From positions 581,789 to 645,788 of the forward strand of contig NW_006763291.1 of NCBI RefSeq assembly GCF_000218685.1: DNA of 64,000 nt, read 5' to 3'. Origin of the DNA: Serpula lacrymans var. lacrymans S7.9. Taxonomy: Eukaryota; Basidiomycota; Agaricomycetes; Boletales; Serpulaceae. Position numbers and translations under genes: made by a program. The notes beneath the pieces were generated by a model. It was not told the DNA's origin. It ran no database searches and saw only the letters and a program-made list of their open reading frames with translations. This document shows, in pieces, positions 11,434 through 23,105 of this stretch (its first letter is position 1; each line of letters begins with the position of its first letter).

Positions 11434-14400
11434 TTAACCACTGACACGCGGCACACAGGATGACAACGTCTTAATGCGTGGTATCCGACACAGTAAAGGT
11501 CGTGCAATCTCTCTCCTATGCATTGTCTGATGGCCGACAATCATCGTGCCTGTTAATGGGGCTTTGTTCACCAATTTGGCCCGGCTCTCCACTCCATCTA
11601 CAGAGTTAAACTCTGAGTCTGCTGCGTACTCATTAAGGAGCTTCACTATAGGTACAGCCTCTAGAGAGCGAGCAAGCATCAATGGTGTCATTCCATTGTC
11701 GTCCTCTAAGTCGACTCGGATGCTATGGCGTGCAAGAAGAAGGCCTGCAATTACCTCTCGCCTACTCGCAGACCTGTCGCTTGGTATTTTCTTTTCTTGG
11801 CTTTTAGCTATAATCGTACAATGGAGCGGGGTCTGTCCCTTCGCGTTTTTCAAGTTGGGTGCGATGGCATTATGTGAAAGGAGCAAGGATGTTACATTTT
11901 GACATCCAGACCGCACCGCACAATGTAGTGGTGAGTCCCCATTTTTGTCCGGCAGGTTCACGTCAATATCTTCTCTGGTGAGTAGCTTCTTTACAAAATG
12001 CTCAAATCCGTCTTTTGCTGCTCTGAACAGAATTGTCCGACCATGTTCGTCTCTCCGATTAATATTAACTTCTCTTGCAAGTAGTAACTCGACGACCGAG
12101 TAATCGATCCTAGAACGTTGGTGTAAAAGCCCATGATTGTCGTCGTCGTCATCATCATCATCTGTATCGATGGGGATAGGGTATATACCCCGGAACCAGA
12201 AGCGCCTCTTCGACGTCCTGGCAGCGAACGAAAGTGGCGTCCGGTTATATGTATCCGTTGAGTCTGTCTTCACATCATCCCTTGTTAACAATAACCTGAC
12301 GATCTCAGTATTTCCTGCTTTGGCTGCAAACATTAGCGGCGTCAGACCATCACCATCTTCCAAGTTAGGATTTACGTCGTCTCTTTCCAGCAACAACTCG
12401 ACGGTCTCCGTATCTCCGGCTTTGGCTGAATACGAGAGCAGTGTCCGACCGTATTCATCTTTCAAGTTAGGATTCACATCATCTTTTTCCAGAAACAGCC
12501 CGACCATCCCCTTGTTGCCTGCCTTCGCCGCGATAAAGAGTGGTGTCTGATCATCTTCATCTCTCAAGTTAGGATTGACATCGTCCCTTTCCTCCAGTAA
12601 CAGCTTGACAATCTCCATGTTTCCTGATTTTGCTGCGAGCAAGAGTGGTGTTTGATTATCCTTATCTTTCGAGTTAGGATTGACATCATTTCTTTTGAGC
12701 AACAAGCCAACTATTTCCGTATTCCCCGCTTTGACTGCGAACGAGAGCAGTGTCTGACCACGCTCATCTTTCGAATTGGGATTTATATCATCCTTTGTCA
12801 GCAAAAGCTTGACAATTGCTGAGTTCCCTTCTTTAACTGCGAGTGAGAGCGGTGTCTGGCCATTTTTATCTTTGGAGTCGGCGTTTATGTGACGACTTTC
12901 CAGCAATAACTTCACAGTCTCTGGATTCCCTGCAGAAGCCGCGAATAAGAGTGGTGTCTGCCCCCGCACATCTTTCGAATTAGGATTCACATCATCCTTT
13001 TCTAGGAGCAGCTTGACAATATCACCATGCCCTGTCTTGGTTGCGAACGCAAGCGGAGATCGACCATGTTTATCTTTTGAGTCGGCTTCCACGTCACCTC
13101 TCGCCAGCAACAGTTCAACAATGTCAGCGTTTCCTGCTCCGGCTGCGAGCGAAAGGGGTGTTCGACCATGTTTATCTTTTGGGTCAGGCTCCACGTCACC
13201 TCTCTCCAACAATAGCTCAACAATCTCCGTACTTCCTGTTTTGGCTGCGAATGAGAGCGGTGTTCGCCCACTTTTATCTTTTACGTTGGCCTCGACGTTA
13301 CGATTTTCCAGCAACAGCTTTACAATCTCTGGGTTCCCTGCAAAAGCTGCAAATGAGAGTGGTGTTCGCCAACGCACGTCTCTCGAATTGGGATTTACAT
13401 CATCTCTCATGAGGAGTAGTTCAACGGTCTCTGTGCTCCCTGCATATGCTGCTAGCGAGAGTGGTGTCTGACCGCCATTCAAGTTGCTTTTTGAGTCGGC
13501 CATCACATCATCCCTTGCTAGCAGCAGCTTAACAATCTCCGAGTTCCCAGCTTTAGCTGCCAACAAGAGTGGTGTCTGACCGCGTCCGTCTTGTGAATCA
13601 GCGTCCACATCATTTTCCAGCAACAGCTCAACGGTTTTGGTGTTCCCTGCTTTGGCTGCGAACAAGAGTGGTGCCTGATTATATATATCTTTGGAATCAG
13701 CCTCCACGTTATCCTTTGCCAGCAACAGTTCAACGATCTCTGTGTTCCCCGCTTCGGCAGCGAACGAAAGTGGTGTCCGACCATGCTCGTCTTTTGAATT
13801 AGGATCCACGTCATCTCTTTCCAGCAACAGCTTAACAATCTCCATGTTTCCCGTCTGAGCCACAAACGAGAGTAGTGTCCGACCATCATCATCCTTTGAG
13901 TTTGCCTTTACGTCATCTCTTGCCAGTAACAGCTCAACAATCTCTGTGTTCCGTGTATAGATTGCCAATGACAGTGGTGATTGACCTTCCTCGTCTGGTG
14001 TGTTGACCTTCACATCGTCCCTTTCCAACAGCAGCTTGACAATGTCCGGCCTCCCTGCTTTGGCTGCAATTAAAAGTGGGGTCTCACCAGCTTCGTTTTT
14101 CGAGTTAGGATTTATATCATCCCTTTCCAGCAACAACTTCACAATCTCCGTGTCTCCTACTTTGGATGCGAATGACAGTGGTGTCAGACCTTCTGTGTCT
14201 TGCGAGTTTACATCGTGGCCTCGACGGAGCAGTAAGCTCACCACATCTCTGTGTTTCCTGTTTATGGCGATGTATAGTGGTGTTCTACCTGCATCATCTC
14301 GTGGGTCAACAACGGCTCCCCCTTTTATTTGGAAATCAATGGTTCGAGCTAAGCCCCAAAAGGCGCATAAATGCAGCACTGATCCACGGGAACCCTTACG

Positions 14401-16213
14401 ACCACCCATATATTCCGTAGCCCTTTGAACTATCTCCTTAGGACGAAGAAATTCTTGTATCATGGCCATATTGGTCTCCTCCACAAGACGTGCATGGTTT
14501 CCCCAATTTTCTGCGGCATAATGGCTCATCTCCCCACTGAATGGCCACCTCGGCCGCCACATGTAAGGATTGTAGTTGGCAGGTGGTGGCAATGACAGAA
14601 CTTTCAAACAAATACTCGTAAGTTGTGTGTGCGGATCTAAGCATGGCCATTTGTTATATTTGCTGAAGTAGTCCTGCGCAGTGTAATCTAATGGGATGGT
14701 CATCAGATTTAGCCGGGATTAGGGAATAAACTACTCACGAATCAGGCGAAACACAGAATGTTCTGCATCTAGTAGGATTAAACCAGCACATGCCTCTGAC
14801 AGGATGGATATCTCCACAAGATCATGACTAGTGATGCCTAGCTCGCCACGTGAAACCGTCACAGCGTGTTGAAGCTCCTTGCCGCTCAGCGGTCGGAAGG
14901 CATAGGTGATCAATATGATAGCCGTTAAAGCAAGTTGCTGGAGGCCTTTATTCAGTCCATGAATTCGGTTCATTGTTTCATCGTATGCAGCCTCCACCTT
15001 CTTCGGAAGACTTCTAAGGGCAACCCGAACCTCCGTACGAGTGACCTTGGTTTCCAGCAACTCTACATGCAGACGACATAGTAAAAACCTTCCTCGATAT
15101 TAGGGTGTATATTGAAGGATGGACTAAAGAAGCACTCACATGCCGCCTGCGCGTTTGATGATACATTCGATAATCTCTTCTCTTAGAGGGGGATCTCCAT
15201 TAATGAGCTCATACAATAATGTTCCTGGGAGAATACGGCCTTCGATGTAGCGGCGTATATCATCATCATGTGCACGAATGTGCATATATGGGACATTACG
15301 CAGAGCTTTTCTTATCGAGTCCATTTCACGTGAAGTCACCAGTAAACTGCATCCAAGAGATCGAAGCTTGTTGAGCAAGTCGTAACGTTTGTTGTCACTT
15401 TCGGTAATTTCATCTAAAGCATCGACAACGACAAAAACTTGCTGGAATTGTTTGATTTCCGACATTAGTGTATTGTGTACCTGTTGGATAGTTGGGCGGT
15501 AGCCTTGTTGTCGGTAAGACTGGTATTGACTGGCAACGCGTGTGAAGGTAGAAGAATGATCTTGAACAAGTTGCTTTAAGAGACTTGCAACAAGATCATA
15601 CACCGTTTGAGTTGATTGCTCTTTGTAGTTGCAGTAAATGTAGGCCACAGCAACGTCAGGAGTGTTGTACTTTTCAGTGAGGAAATTGATAATGTATGAC
15701 CTAAAGACGCATAAAAGTTGTGATCGCTGTTGATACCTGAAGCTTGTTGGGGTACTTACGCAAGAACGGTTTTCCCAGTCCCGGCTGCACAATCAGGATC
15801 AGTTACATGGAACATTCATGATACTATTGAGAACGGTCAGAGACGACACACTTACGAATGCCGGGGCACCACATTGTTTTCGCGCAGCCTGTTTGCCACT
15901 CTTTGAAAACTTCATTATCAAGTACCCAATCACCAGTTCCTTCCCGTCTATTTCCATAGATGTTGCTCTGTGTTTGTCGAAAATTCAAAGGAGTGAGCCA
16001 ATCGGCCAGTTCCCGTCGCTCCTTTTCTGAAAACAAGTATACATATATACGTTAAATTGCAATGAAGAATATGCAATAACGACTTATACCAGTATCTTTG
16101 TTATAATAGTTGTTGATCTGTTGTCCACGAACATTATTGAACATAGAGTATGGCGCATTGACAGATTGAGCTTGTGATACCAAACCCAGGACATCAACAC
16201 CATTAGCAGACAT
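11434..16213 (-). CDS. NACHT-ankyrin NLR-type receptor
   Basis: Six exons (16213-16090, 16026-15856, 15784-15760, 15700-15140, 15088-14739, 14687-11434) join with matching phases to 1494 aa. The N-terminus includes 'MFNNVRGQQINNYYN', a pattern common in basidiomycete NLRs. 'WCPGIPGTGKTVLA' is the Walker A P-loop, its core on a 25-nt exon, and 'VFVVVDALDEIT' is Walker B. A winged-helix-like part follows, ending in 'FRLIHYTAQDYF', usual at the end of fungal NACHT modules. Then come about 25 ankyrin repeats of 33-34 residues, most highly alike ('TPLSFAAKAGNTEIVKLLL'). One late repeat holds an insert with eight Asp codons. Fungal NLRs act in non-self recognition and programmed cell death; that role here is inferred. 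No premature stop is seen. Confidence 0.92.
12136..12165. repeat. Trinucleotide microsatellite inside the NLR gene
   Basis: Runs of GTC and ATC triplets on the plus strand encode the Asp tract in the insert of a late ankyrin repeat. The insert interrupts the otherwise regular 33-34 residue spacing. Confidence 0.7.
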
Positions 16214-18539
16214 CGAGAAAGTGGGGGGGAAAGCCCTGTAGATGAATATGATGTCTAGAAGCTTCTACGATATGGTGGAAAGGAGAGCAGAATAACCTAG
16301 ACGCAGTGTCATAAGCTCTTATATATCTATGGTTGTCGGCGAATCCACTGACACGACACCTGTGCTGTGGGACAACAGAGCGTAACGCGTCTACTGACAG
16401 CGCCCTAGGATTGAATGTTAGGTGAATGATTGTACCACTGTTGGTTGGTTGATACAGAATCTACGCCAAATCATGAACTTGTTTTCACATCATCTTCCCT
16501 GACCCTCAGGGTCATCACCACTCGCCGCTAGTCCAGAAGGAATGAGGGATGGCTTCATTGTATGAATGCGAGTGATACGGCGCCTTAAGAAGACTGTCAT
16601 CACTATCTAGATCCAGCGCTCCCCGATGAAGGAAAGGACCGTGATTCACATAAGCAGGGCAGTGGTTGTGGCTGGATTGAGCGACGTATCAGAAACCACC
16701 CATGTTCATCTGTCGCATGGGGCGGATGCATAATGATTTGGGCGTATGATGGATGCAGGACAACTACAAATAGAGAATGCGCAGGTGATAAGGAGAGGGA
16801 AAGTGGAACGATGACAGTATCAGCTCACCTAATAGCCAGGAGATGATGGGTATCTAGGCCGACAACATACCGAATATATGCGCGTCCGTGCGTTATAGAC
16901 GACTGCTAATAGCCTGAATAAATGGAAATGAACAGAAGATTCTCAGAATCTCACGGGATAAGCAAACTCCTTCAACCAAAAGGTGCAATCAACAACGCCT
17001 AAATCATTCATCTTCTCTAGGTAGCGAACTGGAAACAAAAACAAGAAAAAATATGACGTGCATAGACATTCGACTATAAGTAGTCGTGGCTGAGCCTATC
17101 GCCTTGTCGGAAACCACGAATGTTTAATCTGCCGTATGAGATGGGCACAAGGATAACCTGCTCGGGAGTCTGCATGACTTGGAGCGACAAGGCACACAAG
17201 CTCAGAGGTTGAATGAAGAAGACGCGCGTGGAAAGGAGGGGTGTGGTGCAGAAACGGGCATACCAATGCACTGCTATAGGACCTTACCGAAATGTGGATG
17301 CCGACCGACAACTTATGCGCCCATGTGGCATATACAATGGCTAGCCATGACTGGTGTAATATTTCATACAAAAATAAACAAAGACTCACCCCAAGACTCA
17401 CGCAACAGATAAAATCCTTCCACGAAATGGTATAGCAGGCAGTACCTAATATCTTCCTTGGAATGGCCAATCTATGAGGAAAACACGGGAAAAGCACAAT
17501 CAGCCTAGAATAAAAGGGTCAAGGATCTGACTTAATCGACAGAGCTCTGATTTACCATTCCAAAAGTTTACATTCGCCCTTGCGAAACCTTCACCTCACT
17601 CTCATTATACCACTGACCACCCTCACTAATTGATCATACCCCAATCCTCTGCCAACTTCACGGTACTACATTGTGTCAAACATCTCCTTGGGCACATGCA
17701 TCACATTCTGCAGGGTCGGACGCTGTCTCGAATACCAGTGAGCAGATGCAATTGTTTGGCGTAGCTTGAGATAATCTGATGGTCTATGTAAGATTTCTAT
17801 AGGTTAGCGGAGGTAAGATCCACATTATAGTTGAGTCCGAGAGGTTTTCTTCGTCCCCGAATTCCTCTGATATAACTTAAGCAAGAGTCTGTTATCATTG
17901 CCAGCGTCGCTGGTGCTGAATGGCAGTATCATTAATTGGATTAATGTGATTTCTACCAATGCGTGTCAATGTATAGATTCGGCTATCCTCTTACCGTCGT
18001 GAGTACATCTTTCCGTCCTAGCATAAACACTCTAATGAACACATAGGTTAGCTGAAAAATGCAGAATATCTTCAAGACCACGAACAACCACGATGTTCAA
18101 CCCGAGTGAATGGTAAATGCTTAAATGCATAAGCGGGAGTATTAGTGCAATGAATTGTAGCTCTTGCTGTTGTTGCTCCGTTTGAACTGTAAGCCACTGC
18201 CGTTCGTTCCATGTGGTTGATGGCATTCTACTAATATGAACGAGAGTTGTGAAATGGAGTTCTGAGTCAACGGTAAACTTGAAGATGTATATGAGACGTG
18301 AGACTGTTTCTCACGGCATCGGAGTTAACCGTGATCTAATTACACACCATCACTGGAGTCAGACCCCTATACGGGGGACCATCTCAGTACAAAAACCAGT
18401 ACCCTCCGCATTTCCTGCTGGGTTCGAACATTCTGCTCTGTCCGCACATGCCGGCCCTAATACTTACTAATACTACATAAAGGGCACATAAGAACCACAA
18501 AACAACGCGTTACAGCTACACACGCCCACATTTCAAGTC
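16214..18539. other. Long intergenic interval
   Basis: It holds the presumed promoters of the NLR (-) and the epoxide hydrolase (+). Short reading frames such as 17096-17497 show no family motif. Nothing else was recognised. Confidence 0.5.
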
Positions 18540-20193
18540 ATGGCCCAAGAGTCCGAGTTCAAAATTGCCATCCCTGACGAAAAGCTTGCGACGCTACGCG
18601 CCAAGCTAGAGCTCACCACGTTCCCCGACGAGCTGGAAGACGCGGGCTGGAAGTATGGTGCCCCTCTCGCCGACGTCAAACGCCTCGTAGGCAGGTGGAA
18701 GGATGGCTACGACTGGCGCAAATACGAGAAAGCCCTCAACGACGAGTTACCGATGTATACGCGCGACATTGACGTCGAGGGCCATGGGTCACTGAATATA
18801 CACTACGTGCACCAGAAGAGTGAAGTGGTCGACGCGATTCCGCTGCTGTTCGTTCACGGATGTAAGTTGTCAGTCCCGTTCGTACCCCCCCCCCCCCCCC
18901 CCCTCATTGATCTAAATGACTACTCCATTCCAGGGCCAGGAAGCTTCCTGGAGATCCGTAAGATACTACCTTTATTAACGAAGGCCTCTCCCGACCACCC
19001 AAGTTTTCACGTCGTCGCCCTGAGTTTACCAGGATACGGTTTCTCAGAGGCCCCTCGCAAACAGGGATTTTCGGGACGCCAATATGCTGAGGTATATTTA
19101 CTTTCCTGCTCACCGAAGAGGTGGGTAAATGCTGAAGTATCACTTCTAGGTAGGAAACAATCTCATGCTTGCATTGGGATACAATGAATACGGCAAGTTC
19201 CATCCCCCATCCATCGCGATTCAAAATGCCGCAGCATGAATCCACACACTTACCATTTGATATCCTTAGTTACGCAAGGAGGAGACTGGGGCTTTTGGGT
19301 AGGTACAATTCCAAACTCGATTTTTCTTTAAAGTATTGAACTCAAGTGTGTAGGTCACTAGAAAGATAGCCATCTTCTATGGTGGAAAGCACAGCAAAGC
19401 GTGGCATACCAACTTCCCTGTGTGAGCTCTAGTATTCCATGTCAGCTGATGAAGTACACATTTGTCTATTTTCTTCGTAGGGGAAGGCCTCCCCAACTTT
19501 TAAGAAACCCTTTAGCCTTTCTCTCGTACCTAGTAAAACCATTAACTAGCGCTGAAAAGGCTGGACTTGCGAGGACTAAATGGTTCAAAGAAAGCGGCTT
19601 CGGTTACAATGAAGAGCAAAGTACCCAGCCGCAGACACTGGGATATGGACTCACGGATAGCCCTGCTGGGCTACTGGCATGGATATACGAGAAGTTAGTC
19701 AACTGGACAGACTCATATAAGTGGGATGACGATGAAGGTAAGTTTGCAGTAACAATATCAATTTTATGAGACTAAAGATCTGGATTTTCAAACGCATTCG
19801 CTAGTCCTGACATGGATGTCGATCTACTGGTTTTCGCGTGCTGGCCCGGCGGCATCATTGAGGATCTATTTTGAGGCAAGAAATGAAGATGAAGGCAGGT
19901 TTGTGGAGTCTGCGCCTACCATCCCCATGGGTCTCTCCTTTTTCCCTCGAGAGCTGTTATCTTTACCCAGGGCGTAAGTGCATCTACTTTTCCAGTAATT
20001 TTTTTCAAAGCTCACGATCACGGTAAGCTGGACGCGTTTAACGGGCAATGCGGTCTTTGAGGCAGAACATGATAGTGGCGGGCATTTTGCTGCGCACGAG
20101 AGGCCCGATGAACTAGTTGGTGACGTGCGCAAGATGTTTGGGAAAGGCGGGCCTGCGTATGGCGTGGTTCCAGGACGGGCAGGATATGCATGA
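18540..20193 (+). CDS. Epoxide hydrolase (microsomal EH/EHN type)
   Basis: An alpha/beta hydrolase that opens epoxides to diols, with an N-terminal EHN domain ('FKIAIPDEKLATLRAKLELT', 'ELEDAGWKYG', 'DYDWRKYE'-like region). The exons give 'LFVHGWPGSFLE' (HGxP oxyanion motif), 'PGYGFSEAP', 'VTQGGDWGFW' (nucleophile Asp) and 'FEAEHDSGGHFAAHE' (catalytic His). Exons include 18540-18861, 18934-19091, 19150-19192, 19270-19298 and a last one from 20028 to the stop at 20193. The intron at 19193-19269 starts with GCAAGT, a GC-AG intron. The first intron holds a run of 19 C. Likely role: detoxification or secondary metabolism; the substrate cannot be told. Confidence 0.87.
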
Positions 20194-21028
20194 ACATAAC
20201 AAGCAAGAGTATTTGGCGTTATGCCAGTGACTCACCAAGAATATTGTATGTAGCAAACATCTGAAAGATCCCATTGTTCTCGCTTCTCAGTGATCTGCGT
20301 TTCCATGTATTGTACGCGAGTATGCTGTAGGAAGGCTAAAGGTGATATATTACAGACTGTCAGGTCTATGTACACCGAACAACACGTAAGGATCGGTGGG
20401 AAAATGCGCTTGTGGGCATGAATGGCGTGAAGCTGGGGCATGCTGTGCAGTGTTGGGTTGTCGTTGCCTCGATCAGCATCAGAAATATTGTTTTGAGTAA
20501 GCAGCGCATAAGTGCGGCATTCCTTTTTTGGATACAAAGTTATGGCAAAACGTGGCGTGCTGCCTTTTGCGACGATCATTGTCAGGTCACCAACCATCAA
20601 TCAAGGCTCCCGGTTTCGTCATCTTTAAATCGAGGAAAACGTTTTCAATTAGTCGTTCTGTGACAAACATGCCGTCTCTTTTCTGGTTCGGCAGACTCTC
20701 GCTTTTCTGTCATATATCTTTTCTGGAGCTCACATATCACGGCTAGCATTATCACTTGCATCGTGTACACTCGGAGATGTCCAGTACAAAAAGCATATCA
20801 CTTGCACTAACAACATAAGGTATCAGCAAATTTAGTTACCGCCGATCTGAGTTTTACTTACGGGCTATGCACGTGTGCTGATGCAGAGCTGGGCCGACTC
20901 GGAATTCTTTTGCTGTCGACTACCAACTCTCATTCGGTGCTGGCACTAGTCTCGACGTACTCAGTCCTCTGGCCTTGGAACATTGAGCACGCAAGGCGCT
21001 ACAGCGATACCTCTACAATAACGCGAAT
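20194..21028. other. Intergenic interval
   Basis: No gene, repeat or RNA signal recognised. It contains the presumed promoter of the downstream gene. Confidence 0.5.
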
Positions 21029-23105
21029 ATGGCTCTCTCCGTGGTTAACGGCATATCAACGAAGCCCGACGCGGAGTCGAAGAAGCCTCGACACAAGAGA
21101 ACCTTTCCGAGTTTCTTCGCCAAAAGCACTTCGGCGAAGCAAGGGCTGCACGATGACCTCCAAAGTGAGCAGAGGGAAGAAGTTTCTACAAGTGCGTACT
21201 TTGTCTTGATCGCCCGATCGATTTCCATATAACAGCGTATACCTTGATTGAATAGGTAACAAGAGTAGTAACGAACAACTTACCAAGCCCGCCCCAGAAC
21301 GACATCACAAGCCAAAGCCAGATCTCCCTCATCTGAACATAACTTCCGCGTCCCACCACAGCCGCCATCACACACTCATTATCCCAAAAACACCAGCAGT
21401 CAATGTGAGATCTACGAAGGACAGTATCAGAGACCTTGGTCTCTCTGGGGCTGTCATCATAGAACAACCGATGATTGCTGGTGGAAACACTGCGCCGCGC
21501 CCCATTCTCTTTGGAGATGGGGTTCCGACTTTTTCGACGACATCGTTGTCGTCGTCGAAATCATTACCCTCTATGGCCTCTTCATCCGTCATCCGTTCTG
21601 CATCTGCTTCGGAAAGGCCGCCTCCATTGCCAGAGCCGAGACCTAGGCTCCTCTCTGGAAATGTGAAGTCTGTGTCGAGACCGTTGCCCGCTATCCCCCG
21701 ATATGCTTCTGCGTCGCCAATGGCTACATCGAGTTCCCACATGCGTAGGCCTGCAACTGCAAACAGTGCAGTACACAGTACATCGATGGATAGAGAACAT
21801 GGATTACCCCATACAAGGTTCCCCGGGACTGTACATGTGAATACTGCTACTATGGCCGGGAGGGATAATGGGCACGTGCCAGGCCACACTGTCCCCCACA
21901 GGAGTGCACACATCAATGATGCAAGGAGGGGTATGCACGATCGCGTGCAGCACGGGTTACCACCAATACCCATAACCATACCCTCACACCACCATCATAC
22001 TTGGTCTGTACCGGAAGCATCTCCTTCCCCAATACACTCCCACTTCCGTCCACGCACCACCCAACAGGTCCCTTCTTTAGAACAGTCTGCTGCTCTGGTA
22101 GACTTGCATGAGACCAAAATACCAAATGTGAATGACACTCCTAGGGAACGGATCCGCTCAAAGCGGCATCCAGAGAAACGTGAAAGAGAGGAAAAAAATT
22201 TCGGGAACGCAAAGGTTTCCAATATTGCGAAAGAAACAAAGAAGGCTCTACCCGCTCCTCCAACTGCTGAAAGCTCTTCACCCAAACACTCCTTGCAGGT
22301 CCCGCCAATATCAACAGATATCCCTGTTTACCCACCACCTCCTGACGTTGTAGTCTGTATGCCTTCACCGATTCCAGACAATAAGGAAGAGAGTATATCT
22401 AGATCTCCATTCAATGCCTCTCCAGACCCAGGATTCATATCCGACGGATCCAACTCGACATCGCCATTGCCACTCACACCGCCAATGAGATATGGCGAAA
22501 CATTGCAGAACGTCCAAGTGTCTGATGGCACGAATACGCCAAAGAGCTCTCCAGAGGGTAAACCTCCCAATCGTAGACTGAAAGACACGTCCTCCAAGTC
22601 GAAGCCGCAGGGCACGCCTCCGTCGCCTAAAACGCGGCGCCCTAAACTCGGACGCACTGGGCCCACCAGCGCCAAATCTAATGCATCTCCAGCTTGGCCA
22701 TGGGCGCCCCCAGCCAGCTGGTCGGGACCAACGCCACAGAGCGACTCGGACGCTCCTCCGAGCAGAGATGAAAAGGAAGAAAGCAAGCAGACCGGGCAAA
22801 AGCTACCTCGTCTACGAAAGCAGAAAAGTGTACCAAAGGTTGTACACAAAGAGCGCAAGTCATTTTACACACACCTGAACCTGTCAACGCCTTCGGTGTG
22901 GCGAGCACCGATGCCGAAAAGCTGCGGAGAAGAGGAGGAAGAGTATGGTGTTTTGGTGGCGCGGGCTGGCAAAAAGAAAGCGCAGTGTGCTGAGGATGTG
23001 GTGGTGACAATGCAGAACACCGGGGGAAAGGTATGGGAGAAGGATATGGCCGATGTGATACCCCAGCTGAGGCAGCTCAAGATGTCCAAGAGAGGGAAGC
23101 ATTGA
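21029..23105 (+). CDS. Hypothetical Ser/Pro-rich disordered protein
   Basis: Two exons (21029-21191, 21256-23105) join in phase to 670 aa. The protein is rich in Ser, Pro, Lys and Arg with little hydrophobic core. It has polyproline segments ('ERPPPLPEPRPRL', 'PLPAIPR'), a His run ('PSHHHHTW') and a more ordered C-terminal piece ('SFYTHLNLSTPSVWR', 'VWEKDMADVIPQLRQLKMS') that may be the conserved part. The pattern suggests a regulatory or scaffold protein with SH3-type ligand sites, but no known domain was recognised. Several long open frames on the opposite strand (for example 21368-21979, 22328-22858) are composition shadows. Confidence 0.7.

Noticed and set aside
11600..14300. Regularly spaced ~100-bp repeats resembling an array
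   Set aside because: They are ankyrin-coding units within one ORF with variable bases throughout, not identical repeats with unique spacers.
11546..14428. Several 70-150 codon open frames on the plus strand across the NLR
   Set aside because: They are antisense shadows of the regular ankyrin repeats; their Leu/Ser-rich periodic sequence mirrors the repeat unit on the other strand.
18400..18450. GGGTTCGAAC word suggesting a tRNA T-arm
   Set aside because: No matching acceptor, D-arm or anticodon arm could be placed upstream at tRNA spacing.
21368..22858. Long minus-strand frames (up to 203 codons)
   Set aside because: They lie opposite a Ser/Pro-rich coding exon whose two-exon structure joins in phase; skewed composition alone explains the antisense openness.
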